From NCBI RefSeq assembly GCF_012911935.1, contig NZ_JAAXLA010000033.1, positions 1 to 64,000 on the forward strand: a stretch of 64,000 bases of DNA. The letters run 5' to 3'. A program made the translations under genes and the position numbers. Within the stretch, counting starts at the first letter, position 1. Every line of letters starts with the position of its first letter. Below the pieces are notes generated by a model. That model had not been told where the DNA came from. It ran no database searches and was given only the letters and a program-made list of their open reading frames with translations. Positions 1 through 9,676 of this stretch are shown one piece after another. The DNA comes from Pseudonocardia acidicola. Lineage in GTDB: Bacteria; Actinomycetota; Actinomycetes; Mycobacteriales; Pseudonocardiaceae.

Positions 1-201
1 GGCTGGGAGCGCGGGGACTGCGGGCTCGGGGACTGCGGGCGCTGGGGCTGCTGGCGAGGCGTCTGCTGGTACCGCATGGTCTCCTGGTCACGGTCGCATC
101 GGGGCGAGATCTCACCCGTGTGAACGTGGATGATCGAGGAATCGCACCAATCGATCACTCAAAGTGAGCACACTCACTCGTTCGTGGTCGAACGCGCGAT
201 G
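1..201. other. Left-edge sequence with no assignable gene
   Basis: No convincing gene was found here. The first ~60 bases are G-rich and repeat a GGGACTGCGGGC-like unit. One + frame is open with an Ala/Gly/Thr-rich translation ending near 130, so this could be the low-complexity tail of a gene entering from the left, but no domain can be recognised. The remainder is the 3' flank of the leftward DUF3159 gene. Confidence 0.3.
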
Positions 202-903
202 TTAGCGGCCCTGCGGAGTATCCCCAACCCCTTGCGGGTGCAGCAGGCCCGGATGCCCGGGCGGCAGCGCCGTACGCAGCGCCGGCCAGGACAACCCGAC
301 ACACAGGACGATCAACGGCCAGGTCAGCACGAGGCGGGCGACCCCGAGCGCGACCACGGCGTCGGCGAAGTACAGCGGCAGGAACACGGCGAGCCGGACG
401 AGGTACTGGCCCACCCACACCCAGCTCGCGCGCTGGTAGCCGCGGAGCAGGTCGGGGTCGCGGCGCCACCGGGTGCGCTGCCGCAGCGCGGTGCCCACGA
501 TGATCCCGAGCAGCGGCCAGCGCACCACGATGGAGACCGCCCAGGCCAGCGCGCTGGCGGCATTGGTCACGAGTTGGACCAGGAAGAAGTCCACCGCGCG
601 GCCGGTGCGGAGCGCGACCAGCGCCGCGACCGCCACCCCGAGCAGGCCGAACAGCACCGCCCCCACCCGCCGTCCGGCCGCGAGCCGGACGCCCGCGACC
701 ACCACGCCGGCCAGCACCGCGGCCGCCGCGCCCCAGGCCACCGCGTGCGCCGCCGTGAGCCCGTCGGCGAGCAGCCAGGCCGCCACGAACGCGGCGACCG
801 GCACCGAGGCGTCCACGGCGCCGCCGCGTCCACCCAGGATCTCGCGCAACGTCGGCTCTGCAGTCGGTGGCGGCCCCGCGGGGCGCGGCTCGGACCCGGT
901 CAC
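202..903 (-). CDS. DUF3159 family integral membrane protein
   Basis: A 233-residue membrane protein with a GTG start at 903. It has a short proline-rich cytoplasmic head, a TLREILGGRGG-like motif near residue 20 that is typical of DUF3159 proteins, and about five or six hydrophobic segments. Segments such as LVRLAVFLPLYFADAVVALG fit the family. The function is unknown; related actinobacterial genes often sit with other small membrane or OB-fold genes, which lie outside this window. It is divergent from the SGNH hydrolase gene, with 130 bases between them that must hold both promoters. The family call is from recognition only. Confidence 0.75.
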   Translation of the reverse strand: MTGSEPRPAGPPPTAEPTLREILGGRGGAVDASVPVAAFVAAWLLADGLTAAHAVAWGAAAAVLAGVVVAGVRLAAGRRVGAVLFGLLGVAVAALVALRTGRAVDFFLVQLVTNAASALAWAVSIVVRWPLLGIIVGTALRQRTRWRRDPDLLRGYQRASWVWVGQYLVRLAVFLPLYFADAVVALGVARLVLTWPLIVLCVGLSWPALRTALPPGHPGLLHPQGVGDTPQGR

Positions 904-1033
904 ACAGGCAAGGGTGCCCTATCACTGCAATCAGATCACCACCACTGGCGCATACCGGCTGCGGTAGGTGATCCTGGAGCGATGATCGCCCGTCCGACGG
1001 GTGACAGTGACGTGAACGAAAGGGGCTGTCGCT

Positions 1034-1825
1034 GTGGATGCCTTGACCAGTTACGTCGCCGTCGGCGACAGCTTCACCGAGGGCCTCGACGATTGGCATC
1101 CCGACGGGTCGCCGCGCGGTTGGGCGGACCGGGTGGCCGAGCGGCTCGCCGTCGGCAGGCCCGGATTCTCCTATGCGAACCTGGCGGTCCGCGGCAAGCT
1201 CCTGGACCAGGTCGTCGAGGACCAGATCCCGGTGGCCGAGCAGCTCGATCCCGACCTCATCACGTTCTGCGCGGGCGGCAACGACATCATCCGGTTCCAG
1301 TGCGACACCGACGAGCTGGCGGCCCGCTTCGACCGGGCGCTGGGCCGGCTGGTCGCGACCGGCGCCGAGGTGCTCATCTTCACCGGGTTCGACCTCGGCC
1401 GCATGCACCTGCTGCTGCGCCGGCTGCGCGGCCGGGTGGCCTGTTTCAACGAGATGATGCGGGCCAGCGCGGAGCGGCACGGCTGCCGGGTCGTGGACCT
1501 GTGGGCGATGGACGTACTGGCCGACCCGCGGGCGTGGGGACGTGACCGGCTGCATCTGACGCCCGATGCGCACGAGCGCGTCGCGCTGCGGGTGCTCGAG
1601 GTGCTGGGCGAGCCCGTCGCCGAGGACTGGCGGACGCCGTGGCCCGCCGCCGAGCCCGCCCCGTGGCGGCACCGCCAGCAGGAGGACCTGCGCTGGGTGC
1701 GCGACTACGTGATGCCCTATGTCCGAGGACGGCTGTCGGGCCGGCAGACCGGCGACGGCTACGTGCCGAAGCGGCCCGAGCTGGCGCCGCTGTTCCCGCT
1801 GGACGGCTCCCACCCGGCGCTCTGA
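1034..1825 (+). CDS. SGNH/GDSL-type esterase or lipase
   Basis: A 263-residue single-domain hydrolase of the SGNH superfamily. The nucleophile block is VGDSFTEG near residue 11, block III is GGNDIIR near residue 81, and the catalytic Asp/His pair fits the DRLHLTPDAH stretch near residue 175. There is no signal peptide, so the enzyme is probably cytoplasmic; its substrate (an acyl or carbohydrate ester) cannot be inferred. The GTG start is supported by AAAGGGG just upstream. The C-terminal 70 residues are basic and tryptophan-containing, as in many actinobacterial paralogues. It converges on ectD across a perfect terminator palindrome. Confidence 0.8.
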   Translation: MDALTSYVAVGDSFTEGLDDWHPDGSPRGWADRVAERLAVGRPGFSYANLAVRGKLLDQVVEDQIPVAEQLDPDLITFCAGGNDIIRFQCDTDELAARFDRALGRLVATGAEVLIFTGFDLGRMHLLLRRLRGRVACFNEMMRASAERHGCRVVDLWAMDVLADPRAWGRDRLHLTPDAHERVALRVLEVLGEPVAEDWRTPWPAAEPAPWRHRQQEDLRWVRDYVMPYVRGRLSGRQTGDGYVPKRPELAPLFPLDGSHPAL

Positions 1826-1831
1826 CGACGA

Positions 1832-1865
1832 CGGCGGCCCCACCCGGATCCGGGTGGGGCCGCCG
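1832..1865. terminator. Bidirectional terminator palindrome
   Basis: A perfect 34-base inverted repeat centred on GGATCC lies between the convergent SGNH hydrolase gene (ends 1825) and ectD (ends 1885). Its very GC-rich stem and position suit termination from both sides. There is no long T tract, which is usual for actinobacteria. Confidence 0.75.
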
Positions 1866-1884
1866 CTGTCAGTGCGTCAAGCGA

Positions 1885-2799
1885 TCATCGGGACACCGGG
1901 GTGAAATCCCGGGCGCCGATGTACTCAGGGCGCCGCTTGGGCGCGTAGTACGGCTCGACGAGCGTGTTCTCCACGCTGTTGAACACGATGAAGATGTTCG
2001 ACCGCGGGTAGGGCGTGATGTTGCTGCCCGACCCGTGCATGCAGTTGGAGTCGAAGAACGTCGCCGATCCGGCCGCGCCGGTCAGCATGGAGATGCCGTG
2101 CCGGTTGGCCAGCGCCGTGAGGCTGTCCTGGTCCGGCGTGCCGATCTCCTGCTCCTTCAGCGACTCCCTGTAGTTGTCCTCAGGGGTCTTCCCCACGCAC
2201 GAGACGAACGTCTTGTGCGAGCCCGGCATGATCATCAGGCACCCGTTGTGCGGGTAGTTCTCGGTCAGCGAGATCGAGATGCTCACCGCCCGCGGGACCG
2301 GCATGCCGTCCTCGGCGTGCCAGGTCTCGAAGTCCGAGTGCCAGTAGAAACCGCCTCCACCGAAACCCGGCTTGTAGTTGATCCGGCTCTGGTGCACGTA
2401 GACGTCCGAGCCGAGGATCTGCCGGGCCCGGCCGGCCACCCGCTCATCGGCGACCAGCCTCCCGATCGCCTCGCTGATGCGGTGCACCTCGAAGATCGAG
2501 CGGACCTCGTTCGAGGTCTTCTCGATCACCGTGCGGTCGTCCGCACGCACCGTCGGGTCGGTCGCAAGCCGGTCCAGCTCGGCGGCGTAGCCGGCCACCT
2601 CGTCAGGCGTCAGCAGCTGCGGGATCGTGACGAAGCCGTCGCGCTCGTGCGCGGCGAGCTCCTGCGCACCGAGCATTCCCGCGCTGGCATGATCGCCCCA
2701 CACCGTCGGCTCGGCCCGCTCGATCAGCGCGGGCGTGTCGGACACCCGGGTGTAGTAGCGGTCGTTCGTCTGGGTCTCGCTGCCGATGACGGCTGTCAT
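1885..2799 (-). CDS. ectD: Ectoine hydroxylase
   Basis: EctD converts ectoine to 5-hydroxyectoine, using Fe(II), oxygen and 2-oxoglutarate. The 304-residue length is normal. The family signature WHSDFETWHAEDGMP supplies the first iron ligands (His and Asp of HSD), and the distal His is in MHGSGSN. An Arg after the PYPRSN stretch fits 2-oxoglutarate binding. It is the last gene of the leftward ectABCD operon: ectC stops at 2801, one base before this ATG, so translation is probably coupled. Its presence means the strain can make hydroxyectoine as well as ectoine. Confidence 0.95.
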   Translation of the reverse strand: MTAVIGSETQTNDRYYTRVSDTPALIERAEPTVWGDHASAGMLGAQELAAHERDGFVTIPQLLTPDEVAGYAAELDRLATDPTVRADDRTVIEKTSNEVRSIFEVHRISEAIGRLVADERVAGRARQILGSDVYVHQSRINYKPGFGGGGFYWHSDFETWHAEDGMPVPRAVSISISLTENYPHNGCLMIMPGSHKTFVSCVGKTPEDNYRESLKEQEIGTPDQDSLTALANRHGISMLTGAAGSATFFDSNCMHGSGSNITPYPRSNIFIVFNSVENTLVEPYYAPKRRPEYIGARDFTPVSR

Positions 2800-2800
2800 C

Positions 2801-3244
2801 TCAGGATGCCTCCTTCTGTGTCTCTGCCTTTCCGGACGCAGTGGTGGTGGCGACGGTCGGTTCGGTGATCAAGGGGTACACGCCGTTCTCGTCGTGCACC
2901 TCCCGCCCGGTGACCGGGGGGTTGAAGACGCAGACGGTACGCATCTGCGTCTTCGGACGCACCTGGTGCTTCTCGTTGCCGCTCAGCACGTAGATCGAGC
3001 CGGGCGCCAACCGGTAGGTGACGTCGTTGTCCTTGTCGTAGAGCTCGCCCTCACCTTCGGTGATGAAGACGGCCTCGATGTGGTTGGCGTACCAGAAGTC
3101 GTTCACCGTGCCGGCCTCGAGCACGGTCTCGTGGACCGAGAAGCCCACGCCGTCGCCCGCGAGCACGATGCGCTTGCTGCGCCAGTTCGGGGTCTTGACG
3201 TCGCGCTCGGTGTCGGTGATCTCGTCGAGAGTCCTGACGATCAT
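2801..3244 (-). CDS. ectC: L-ectoine synthase
   Basis: EctC cyclises N-gamma-acetyl-diaminobutyrate to ectoine by water elimination. It is a 147-residue cupin-fold protein, slightly longer than the usual ~130. The N-terminus MIVRTLDEI and the core motifs [16 protein letters not shown] and GNEKHQVRP are diagnostic; the acidic Glu and Tyr of the middle motif and the His of the last fit the metal/substrate pocket. The extra length is a C-terminal tail rich in Thr, Ala and Lys. Third gene of ectABCD, starting eight bases after ectB stops. Confidence 0.95.
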   Translation of the reverse strand: MIVRTLDEITDTERDVKTPNWRSKRIVLAGDGVGFSVHETVLEAGTVNDFWYANHIEAVFITEGEGELYDKDNDVTYRLAPGSIYVLSGNEKHQVRPKTQMRTVCVFNPPVTGREVHDENGVYPLITEPTVATTTASGKAETQKEAS

Positions 3245-3252
3245 CGGTTCTC

Positions 3253-4506
3253 TCAGCTCCCTGTCACGCTGCGGACGGACTCGGCGATGACCGCCAGGCC
3301 CTCCTCCAGCTCGTCGTCGGTGATGGTCAGCGGCGGAAGGACCTTCATGACCTCGCTCGAGGGCCCGGAGGTCTCCATCAGCAGCCTGCGCTCGAACGCC
3401 GCGGCGCAGACCTTGCCCGCCAGGTCGGCGTCGGCGAACTGCAGGCCGCGAGCCAGCCCACGACCCTTCACCGTGACCTCGGCGGTACGGGTGTCCGCGG
3501 CGATCTTGTTGAACGCCTCCTCGACCCGCTCCCCCTTGGCCAGCGTCGAGCGCTCCAGCGCATCGTCGGACCAGTACTCCCGCAGCGCCGCGGTGGCGGT
3601 CACGAACGCCGGGTTGTTGCCACGGAAGGTGCCGTTGTGCTCACCGGGACCCCACTGGTCGTATTCCGGCTTGATCAGCACCAACGCCATGGGCAGCCCG
3701 TACCCGGAGATCGACTTGGAGATGCAGACGATGTCCGGCTCGATGCCCGCGATCTCGAAGGAGAAGAACGGGCCGGTGCGCCCGACGCCCATCTGCACGT
3801 CGTCGACGATCAGCAGGATGTCGTGCCGGCGGCACAGCTCGGCCAGCCCCTGCAGCCACTCGATACGGGCCGGGTTGATGCCGCCCTCGCCCTGCACGGT
3901 CTCCACGATGACCGCGGCCGGCTCGTTCAGGCTCGAACCCTGGTCCTGAAGGACCCGCTCGAACCACAGGAAATCCGGCACCTTGCCGTCGAAGTAGTTG
4001 TCGTAGGGCATCGGCGTGGCGTGCACCAGCGGCACCCCCGCGCCGCCACGCTTCATCGAGTTGCCGGTCACCGACAGCGCACCCAGCGTCATGCCGTGGA
4101 ACGCATTGGTGAAGTTGATCATTGCTTCCTTGCCGGAGATCTTCCGGGCCAGCTTCAACGCGGACTCCACCGCGTTCGCCCCGGTCGGACCGGGGAACTG
4201 CACCTTGTAGTCCAGCCCGCGCGGCGCCAGGACCTTCTCGCGGAAGGTCTTCAGGAACTCCCCCTTGGCCCGGGTGTACATGTCCAGGCCGTGGGTGATC
4301 CCGTCCCGCTGCAGGTACTCGATCAGCGGCTTCTTCAGCGCCGGCGGGTTGTGCCCGTAGTTGAGCGCGCCGGCGCCGGCGAAGAAGTCCAGATAACTGT
4401 TGCCGTCGACGTCGGTCAGTCGACTGCCGACGGCGGTGTCGAACACCACCGGCCAGCTTCGGCAGTAGCTCCGGACCTCGGACTCCAGATCCTCGAAGAT
4501 GGTCAT
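3253..4506 (-). CDS. ectB: Diaminobutyrate-2-oxoglutarate transaminase
   Basis: EctB makes L-2,4-diaminobutyrate from aspartate semialdehyde, with glutamate as amino donor: the first step towards ectoine. It is a 417-residue fold-type I PLP enzyme. The N-terminus [19 protein letters not shown] matches the family, the substrate/PLP loop is [13 protein letters not shown], the PLP Asp sits in [10 protein letters not shown], and the Schiff-base Lys is in [10 protein letters not shown] chose the ATG at 4506 because GGATGAGG lies at suitable spacing; an in-frame ATG four codons upstream at 4518 overlaps the ectA stop. Second gene of ectABCD. Confidence 0.95.
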   Translation of the reverse strand: MTIFEDLESEVRSYCRSWPVVFDTAVGSRLTDVDGNSYLDFFAGAGALNYGHNPPALKKPLIEYLQRDGITHGLDMYTRAKGEFLKTFREKVLAPRGLDYKVQFPGPTGANAVESALKLARKISGKEAMINFTNAFHGMTLGALSVTGNSMKRGGAGVPLVHATPMPYDNYFDGKVPDFLWFERVLQDQGSSLNEPAAVIVETVQGEGGINPARIEWLQGLAELCRRHDILLIVDDVQMGVGRTGPFFSFEIAGIEPDIVCISKSISGYGLPMALVLIKPEYDQWGPGEHNGTFRGNNPAFVTATAALREYWSDDALERSTLAKGERVEEAFNKIAADTRTAEVTVKGRGLARGLQFADADLAGKVCAAAFERRLLMETSGPSSEVMKVLPPLTITDDELEEGLAVIAESVRSVTGS

Positions 4507-4514
4507 GGCGTGCC

Positions 4515-5039
4515 TCATCCTTGCTTTATCGGGCCGATTCTGTAGAGAAACTCGGGCTCGTGTCCGCCACCCAACTGGTCGCCGCTGAACAGCTCCGACC
4601 GGGTGAGGTGGGCCTCGCGGCGTCCGGCGAACGAGGTGAACAGCCGCACGGACGATTCGTTGTCCGGAGTGATCGTGGTTTCCAGGTGGTCGACGCCGTC
4701 GACGCCGTCGAACAGGGTGTCCAGCATCCGCCCGGCGATCCCGTGCCCACGCGCCGCCGCATCCACCGCGACCTGCCAGACCACCAGCGTGCCGGGCTCG
4801 TCGGGCCGGCGGTAGCCGGTCACGAAGCCGACCGCGGCGCCGTCCAGGCGCGCGATCACGGAGGTCGCGGCGAAGTCCCGGCACCAGAGCAGGTACGCGT
4901 ACCGGGAGTTCACATCCAGTACCTGGGACTCGGCGGCGAGGCGCCACATGTCGACGCCGTCGTCGACACTCGGATGCGCGACCGACACCTCGGGCGGGAT
5001 ACTCGGCGGGTCCGCGGTCGCGGCCTCGGGTGCGATCAT
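4515..5039 (-). CDS. ectA: L-2,4-diaminobutyrate acetyltransferase
   Basis: EctA acetylates the gamma-amino group of diaminobutyrate using acetyl-CoA. It is a 174-residue single GNAT domain. The acetyl-CoA loop is AARGHGIAGRML near residue 97, and substrate-pocket segments DVNSRYAYLLWCRDF and TTITPDNESS are typical of EctA. An N-terminal proline-rich stretch of ~20 residues precedes the fold. It is the promoter-proximal gene of ectABCD; no aspartokinase gene or ectoine transporter genes accompany the cluster, so precursor supply relies on genes elsewhere. Confidence 0.93.
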   Translation of the reverse strand: MIAPEAATADPPSIPPEVSVAHPSVDDGVDMWRLAAESQVLDVNSRYAYLLWCRDFAATSVIARLDGAAVGFVTGYRRPDEPGTLVVWQVAVDAAARGHGIAGRMLDTLFDGVDGVDHLETTITPDNESSVRLFTSFAGRREAHLTRSELFSGDQLGGGHEPEFLYRIGPIKQG

Positions 5040-5221
5040 GTTGACTGAACGTAACAGGCAGCCCGCAGAATTGCATCGACGGCAGCCGCTGACCTGCGAA
5101 AACTATCCGATTCTGTGACGTGGTCCACGACCACGTTTAACGAATCGAAAAGCGGGAAACCTATGCCCCCATTTTTCGTGATCATCGAGTCGCCGAGCGC
5201 GGACGATCCGTCGGGTGAACG
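5040..5221. promoter_or_regulatory. Divergent promoter region upstream of ectA
   Basis: About 180 bases separate ectA from the divergent gene at 5222. The stretch 5095-5180 is clearly AT-richer than its surroundings, with runs such as CGAAAACTATCCG and ATTTTTCG, so it is the probable site of the ect promoter. A short inverted repeat GTGGTCCACGACCAC (5120-5134) could be an operator. No specific regulator site was recognised with confidence. Confidence 0.4.
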
Positions 5222-5710
5222 GTGGCAGCGGTGACGTTCGGTCGCGCACGAAGGTTACCTCGCGCGAGCCGGCGGCCCAGGCCCACGACGATCAGGCCGA
5301 GGCGACGGCAGCGGTGGGACGAGCTGGACCTGCCACGCCTGGCCGCCCTGCTCGGGACCGTGCCGGTCCCGGAACAGCCGGGCATCCGGCGGCGCATCGG
5401 CGACGGCGCCCTGTTCCTGGCCGGGGTCTTCCCCGAATACGCGCAGCGCTCACTCGGCCTGATCGAGGTCGCCCGGCTGCAACGAACCACCGGCCTGCGG
5501 CTCACCACCGCCGATGGCGACGTCTGCGACCTCCTCGAAGAGCTGGCGGGCGGCGCCTACGAACGGAGCTACATCCCCGGCCTGTTCCTCATGGGCGTCG
5601 GAATCGAGATCACGCTTACCGCGTCGGTCAATCTCGTGCAGCCGGCCTGGCCGGAGGACGTCCAGGGCGACATCTCCGGCGGCGGAGCGGCGTGCCACGC
5701 CATGATCTAG
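5222..5710 (+). CDS. Unrecognised small protein, possibly truncated or frameshifted
   Basis: An open frame of 162 codons from a GTG. The first ~35 residues are very basic (Arg/Pro-rich). Residues ~35-105 look like a real protein: an RWDELDLPRLAALLG helix and a GDGALFLAGVFPEYAQ stretch resembling a family of actinobacterial proteins of unknown role. After about residue 115 the translation loses any familiar character and ends in ISGGGAACHAMI, so the 3' half may be out of frame or replaced. No Shine-Dalgarno is obvious. It is divergent from ectA, and nothing suggests a link to ectoine. Confidence 0.4.
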   Translation: MAAVTFGRARRLPRASRRPRPTTIRPRRRQRWDELDLPRLAALLGTVPVPEQPGIRRRIGDGALFLAGVFPEYAQRSLGLIEVARLQRTTGLRLTTADGDVCDLLEELAGGAYERSYIPGLFLMGVGIEITLTASVNLVQPAWPEDVQGDISGGGAACHAMI

Positions 5711-5785
5711 AGCTCTCACACCACGTTTGATGCCACGTCCGGCTCACGGACCGGGCTCATCCAGCCAAAACTGCTGTTCAGACGG

Positions 5786-5858
5786 AGCCGGTGGTCGGAC
5801 TCGAACCGACGACCTACCGCTTACAAGGCGGTTGCTCTACCAACTGAGCTACACCGGC
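5786..5858 (-). tRNA. tRNA-Thr (anticodon TGT)
   Basis: A 73-base cloverleaf reads leftwards. The acceptor stem GCCGGTG pairs with CACCGGC; the D arm is GCTC...GAGC; the anticodon stem ACCGC/GCGGT encloses loop CTTGTAA with anticodon TGT; the T arm is GTCGG-TTCGAGT-CCGAC. The discriminator base is T and CCA is not encoded. It decodes ACA. It stands alone, 131 bases left of a threonine exporter-like gene. Confidence 0.95.
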
Positions 5859-5989
5859 GGGCCCCGCGAACGAACGCGATCCACTGCATCGTAGTGCGAA
5901 CGGCCGCCCTTACCCTGGCCGGTATGGCCCCGCGGATCACCGACATGATCGCCCGGACCGGCCACCGGCCGTGGGGAACGGGCTGAGAC

Positions 5990-7402
5990 ATGGCCACCGG
6001 AGACACTCCCGCCGAACGCATGACCCGGCGGCTGCGCGGAGCGCTGCGCCGCGACGCCCGCCGGTTGCTCGCCGCCGGCCCGCCGACGCTGCCGATGCTG
6101 ATGGTCGGGCCGGAGGTGCCCGACGACGCCCGTGTACAGCAGGTGCTCGATCTCTGCATGCGGGTCGGCGAGGTGCTGCTGTCCAGCGGGGAGAGCGTCG
6201 ACGAGGTCACCGCCACGATGCTGCGGCTGGCCTCGGCGTGCGGCCTGTCCGCGGTCGACGTGGACATCACGTTCACCTCGATCACGATGTGCTGCCACCG
6301 GGGCATGGCCGCGGCACCGGTGACGTCGATGCGCCTGATCCGCTACCGCTCCCTGGACCTCACCCGGCTCGCCGCCGTCAGCCGCATCGTGGCCGAACTG
6401 GAGGCCGGCCGGCTGGACGTGCGTGCCGCCTCGACGGAGCTGTCCGCGGCCACCGAAGCCCCGCACCCGTACCCACGCTGGGTCGCCACCGCGGGCTGGG
6501 CGGGGCTCGCCGGGTCCATCGCCGTGCTGCTCGGCGCCGGGCCGCTGACGGCGACCGTTGCGTTCATCGTCACCGCGCTGATCGACCGGACCGGGCGATT
6601 GCTCAACCGGTGGGGGCTGCCGGCGTTCTTCCAGCAGGTGGTCGGCGGGTTGCTGGCCACCATGGCGACCGTCGCCCTGCTCGCCGCCGGCCTGTTCCCG
6701 CCGGGCACCCGGCCGTCGCTCGTCGTCGCAGCCGGGATCACCGTGCTGCTGTCCGGGCTGTCCGTGGTCGGCACGGTGCAGGACGCGATCTCCAGCTACT
6801 ACGTCACCGCGGCCGGCCGGGTCGTGGAGATCGCCCTGCTGTCGGCCGGCCTGCTCACCGGCGTCGTCCTGGGCCTGAAGCTGGGCTTCCAGGTCGGCGT
6901 CGCGCTCGAGGTGGCCGGCGACCTGCCCGGTGGGGCAGGCCGGTTCGGGGTCTCGCTCGCCGCCAGCGCGGCGGCCGCGGCCGCCTACGCCCTCGCCGGG
7001 TACGCCCCGCTGCGCTCGCTGGCGGTCGCCGGCCTCGCCGGGGCGGCCGGCTACGGGACCTACGCGCCGCTCGCCCAGTACGCCGGTGTCGGCCCGGTGG
7101 CCGCCACGGCCGCGGCGGCCACCATCGTGGGGCTCGCGGCCGGCCTGCTGCGTCGCCGCGGCGAGGTGCCCTCGCTCGTGGTGACGCTGGCCGGTATCAC
7201 CCCGCTGCTGCCCGGTCTGACCGCCTACCGCGGCTTCTACCAGCTCGCGGTCGAAGGCCTGTCCGAAGGACTGGTGACCGTGACGATCGCGCTGGCGATC
7301 GGCCTGGCGATCGCCGCGGGCGTGGCACTCGGCGAGTTCGTGACCCGGCCGCGGCGCAGATCCGCGATCGTTGACCCCGCACCGGACGACGAGCGGCAGT
7401 AG
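5990..7402 (+). CDS. Threonine/serine exporter family protein (ThrE-type)
   Basis: A 470-residue inner-membrane protein of the ThrE family, predicted to export threonine and serine. The N-terminal ~150 residues form the cytoplasmic DUF1212-type domain ([19 protein letters not shown], followed by a [12 protein letters not shown] stretch). After it come about ten hydrophobic segments, including the C-terminal threonine/serine exporter domain ([19 protein letters not shown]). The ATG at 5990 has GGGGA upstream. The length fits the Corynebacterium ThrE type, which fuses both halves. The neighbouring tRNA-Thr is probably coincidental; otsA follows after 52 bases. Confidence 0.85.
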   Translation: MATGDTPAERMTRRLRGALRRDARRLLAAGPPTLPMLMVGPEVPDDARVQQVLDLCMRVGEVLLSSGESVDEVTATMLRLASACGLSAVDVDITFTSITMCCHRGMAAAPVTSMRLIRYRSLDLTRLAAVSRIVAELEAGRLDVRAASTELSAATEAPHPYPRWVATAGWAGLAGSIAVLLGAGPLTATVAFIVTALIDRTGRLLNRWGLPAFFQQVVGGLLATMATVALLAAGLFPPGTRPSLVVAAGITVLLSGLSVVGTVQDAISSYYVTAAGRVVEIALLSAGLLTGVVLGLKLGFQVGVALEVAGDLPGGAGRFGVSLAASAAAAAAYALAGYAPLRSLAVAGLAGAAGYGTYAPLAQYAGVGPVAATAAAATIVGLAAGLLRRRGEVPSLVVTLAGITPLLPGLTAYRGFYQLAVEGLSEGLVTVTIALAIGLAIAAGVALGEFVTRPRRRSAIVDPAPDDERQ

Positions 7403-7454
7403 GCTCATTCGTCGGGTTCGCGGGCGTCTCCGGCCCGCGGTGCGAGGAGGACCA

Positions 7455-8891
7455 GTGACCGCCGGCAGTACCGATTCCCCCAAGGCCGAGTTCGTGGTGG
7501 TGGCCAACCGGTTGCCCGTCGACCTGGAGAAACTGCCCGACGGAAGCGAGCGCTGGAAGCGCAGCCCGGGCGGCCTGGTGACCGCGCTGGAGCCCATGCT
7601 GCGCAGCCGGGAGGGCGCCTGGGTGGGCTGGCCCGGGCTCGCCGACGCCGACGTGCAGCCGCTGGTCGAGGACGGCCTGCAGCTGCATCCGGTCCGGCTG
7701 TCCGCGCAGGAGGTCGAGGAGTACTACGAGGGCTTCTCCAACGGCACGCTCTGGCCGCTCTACCACGACGTCGTCGCGCCACCGGCGTTCCACCGGCACT
7801 GGTGGCAGGCCTACGTGCGGGTCAACCAGCGCTTCGCGGAGGCCACCGCCGAGGTCGCCGCCGAGGGCGCGACGATCTGGATCCAGGACTACCAGCTGCA
7901 GCTGCTGCCGGCGGCGCTGCGCGCGCTGCGTCCCGACCTGCGGATCGGCTTCTTCCTGCACATCCCGTTCCCGCCGACCGAGCTGTTCATGCAGCTGCCC
8001 TGGCGCCGGGAGATCGTCCAGGGGCTGCTCGGCGCCGACCTCGTCGGTTTCCACACCCCCGGCGGCGTGCGCAACTTCCGCTGGTTGGCCACCCGGCTGG
8101 CCGGCGCCGGCGCGGGCAGCAACCGGAACGAGATCACCGTCGACGGGCGGCCGGTGCGGATCGGCGCGTTCCCGATCTCCATCGACTCCGCCGCGCTCGA
8201 CCAGCTCTCCCGCAGCGACGCCGTGCGCAAGCGCGCCGCCGAGGTCCGGGCCGACCTGGGCAACCCCGACAAGATCGTCCTGGGCGTCGACCGGCTGGAC
8301 TACACCAAGGGCATCGACGTCCGGCTGCTGGCGTTCCACGAGCTGCTCGAGGAGGGCCGGGTCAGCGCCGACGACACCGTCATGGTGCAGCTGGCCACCC
8401 CGAGCCGGGAACGCGTCGAGCACTACCAGAAGATGCGCAACGACATCGAGCAGAGCGTCGGCCGGATCAACGGGGAGTTCGCCCGGGTCGGGCACCCCGC
8501 CGTGCACTACCTGCACCAGTCACTGCCCCGCGACGAGCTGGCCGCGTTCTTCCTGGCCGCCGACGTCATGCTGGTGACCCCGCTGCGCGACGGGATGAAC
8601 CTGGTCGCCAAGGAGTACGTCGCGTGCCGGCACGACCTCGGCGGCGCGCTGGTGCTCTCGGAGTTCGCCGGCGCAGCGGGCGAGCTGACCCAGGCGTTCC
8701 TGGTCAACCCGCACGACACCGACGGCGTCAAGAACACGCTGTACGAGGCGCTCACCATCTCCCCCGAGGAGGGGCGCAAGCGGATGCGGGCCCTGCGCCG
8801 TCAGGTGATGACCAACGACGTGGACCGCTGGGCACGCTCGTTCCTCGGCGCGCTGGGCATGCCGGAGCCGGTGGGCGCCGACCGTGACTGA
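7455..8891 (+). CDS. otsA: Alpha,alpha-trehalose-phosphate synthase (UDP/GDP-forming)
   Basis: OtsA transfers glucose from a nucleotide sugar to glucose-6-phosphate, giving trehalose-6-phosphate. It is a 478-residue GT20 enzyme. Visible motifs are [10 protein letters not shown] and the RSPGG-like loop at the start, [26 protein letters not shown], the [12 protein letters not shown] donor-site block and the C-terminal [11 protein letters not shown] chose the GTG at 7455 because GAGGAGG sits four bases upstream. The stop overlaps otsB by eight bases, so the two steps are made from one message. Confidence 0.95.
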   Translation: MTAGSTDSPKAEFVVVANRLPVDLEKLPDGSERWKRSPGGLVTALEPMLRSREGAWVGWPGLADADVQPLVEDGLQLHPVRLSAQEVEEYYEGFSNGTLWPLYHDVVAPPAFHRHWWQAYVRVNQRFAEATAEVAAEGATIWIQDYQLQLLPAALRALRPDLRIGFFLHIPFPPTELFMQLPWRREIVQGLLGADLVGFHTPGGVRNFRWLATRLAGAGAGSNRNEITVDGRPVRIGAFPISIDSAALDQLSRSDAVRKRAAEVRADLGNPDKIVLGVDRLDYTKGIDVRLLAFHELLEEGRVSADDTVMVQLATPSRERVEHYQKMRNDIEQSVGRINGEFARVGHPAVHYLHQSLPRDELAAFFLAADVMLVTPLRDGMNLVAKEYVACRHDLGGALVLSEFAGAAGELTQAFLVNPHDTDGVKNTLYEALTISPEEGRKRMRALRRQVMTNDVDRWARSFLGALGMPEPVGADRD

Positions 8892-9654
8892 CCCGCTGGA
8901 CGCCGGGCTCGACATCGCGCTCACCGAACTGGCGGCCGCACCCCGGCTGCTCGTGACCCTCGATTTCGACGGCGTGCTCGCGCCGATCGTGTCCGACCCG
9001 GCTGCGGCCCGGCCGCTGCCCGGGGCGACCCGCGCGATCAACGCGCTCACCGGGCTGCCCGGCACCACGGTGGCGCTGGTCTCCGGGCGCGGGCTCGCGG
9101 ACCTGGCGGCCGTGTCCGGGTTCGGCGCCCCGGTGCGCATGGTGGGCAGCCACGGCGGCGAGTTCTCCGGCGGTGACGGCGGCTCTCTCCTGGACGACGA
9201 GCAGCAGGCGCTCAAGGACGAGCTGGCCGTGGCGCTGCGCGGGCTGGTCGACGGCGCCGCCGGGGTCGCGCTGGAGCACAAGCCGGCCGGGGTGGCGGTG
9301 CACGTGCGCAACGCCGACCCGGCGACCGGCGCCCGGGTGCTCGACGCGGTCCGCTCCGGGCCCGCCTCCTGGCCCGGGATCGAACCGACCGAGGGCAAGG
9401 CCGTCATCGATCTGGCCGTGCTGCAGGTGAGCAAGGGCGCGGCGATCGACGTGCTGCGCGAGCGGGTGGGCGCGGACGTGGTGCTCTTCGCCGGTGACGA
9501 CGTCACCGACGAGACCGGTTTCGCCCGGCTGGGCCCCGGCGACGTCGGCATCAAGGTCGGTGACGGCGAGACCGCCGCCGGGCACCGGGTGGCCGGGCCC
9601 GAGGAGATGGTGGCCGTGCTCGAGCGGCTGCTGACACTGCGCGGCGCGGGCTAG
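8884..9654 (+). CDS. otsB: Trehalose-6-phosphate phosphatase
   Basis: OtsB dephosphorylates trehalose-6-phosphate to trehalose. It is a 256-residue HAD-superfamily enzyme: the nucleophile motif [13 protein letters not shown] is near residue 20, motif II is the Ser of VALVSGRG, the TPP-specific cap carries SHGGEFS and [13 protein letters not shown], and motif III/IV is [13 protein letters not shown]. It starts at GTG inside the end of otsA, which implies translational coupling. With ectABCD this gives the cell two osmoprotectant routes within 10 kb. It converges with the LacI-type regulator at its 3' side. Confidence 0.93.
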   Translation: MTDPLDAGLDIALTELAAAPRLLVTLDFDGVLAPIVSDPAAARPLPGATRAINALTGLPGTTVALVSGRGLADLAAVSGFGAPVRMVGSHGGEFSGGDGGSLLDDEQQALKDELAVALRGLVDGAAGVALEHKPAGVAVHVRNADPATGARVLDAVRSGPASWPGIEPTEGKAVIDLAVLQVSKGAAIDVLRERVGADVVLFAGDDVTDETGFARLGPGDVGIKVGDGETAAGHRVAGPEEMVAVLERLLTLRGAG

Positions 9655-9676
9655 CGGCGTCGATCGGTGGGCCCGC

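Noticed and set aside
5786-7402. Functional link between tRNA-Thr and the threonine exporter
   Set aside because: The tRNA is on the opposite strand with no T-box-like leader before the exporter; closeness alone is not evidence.
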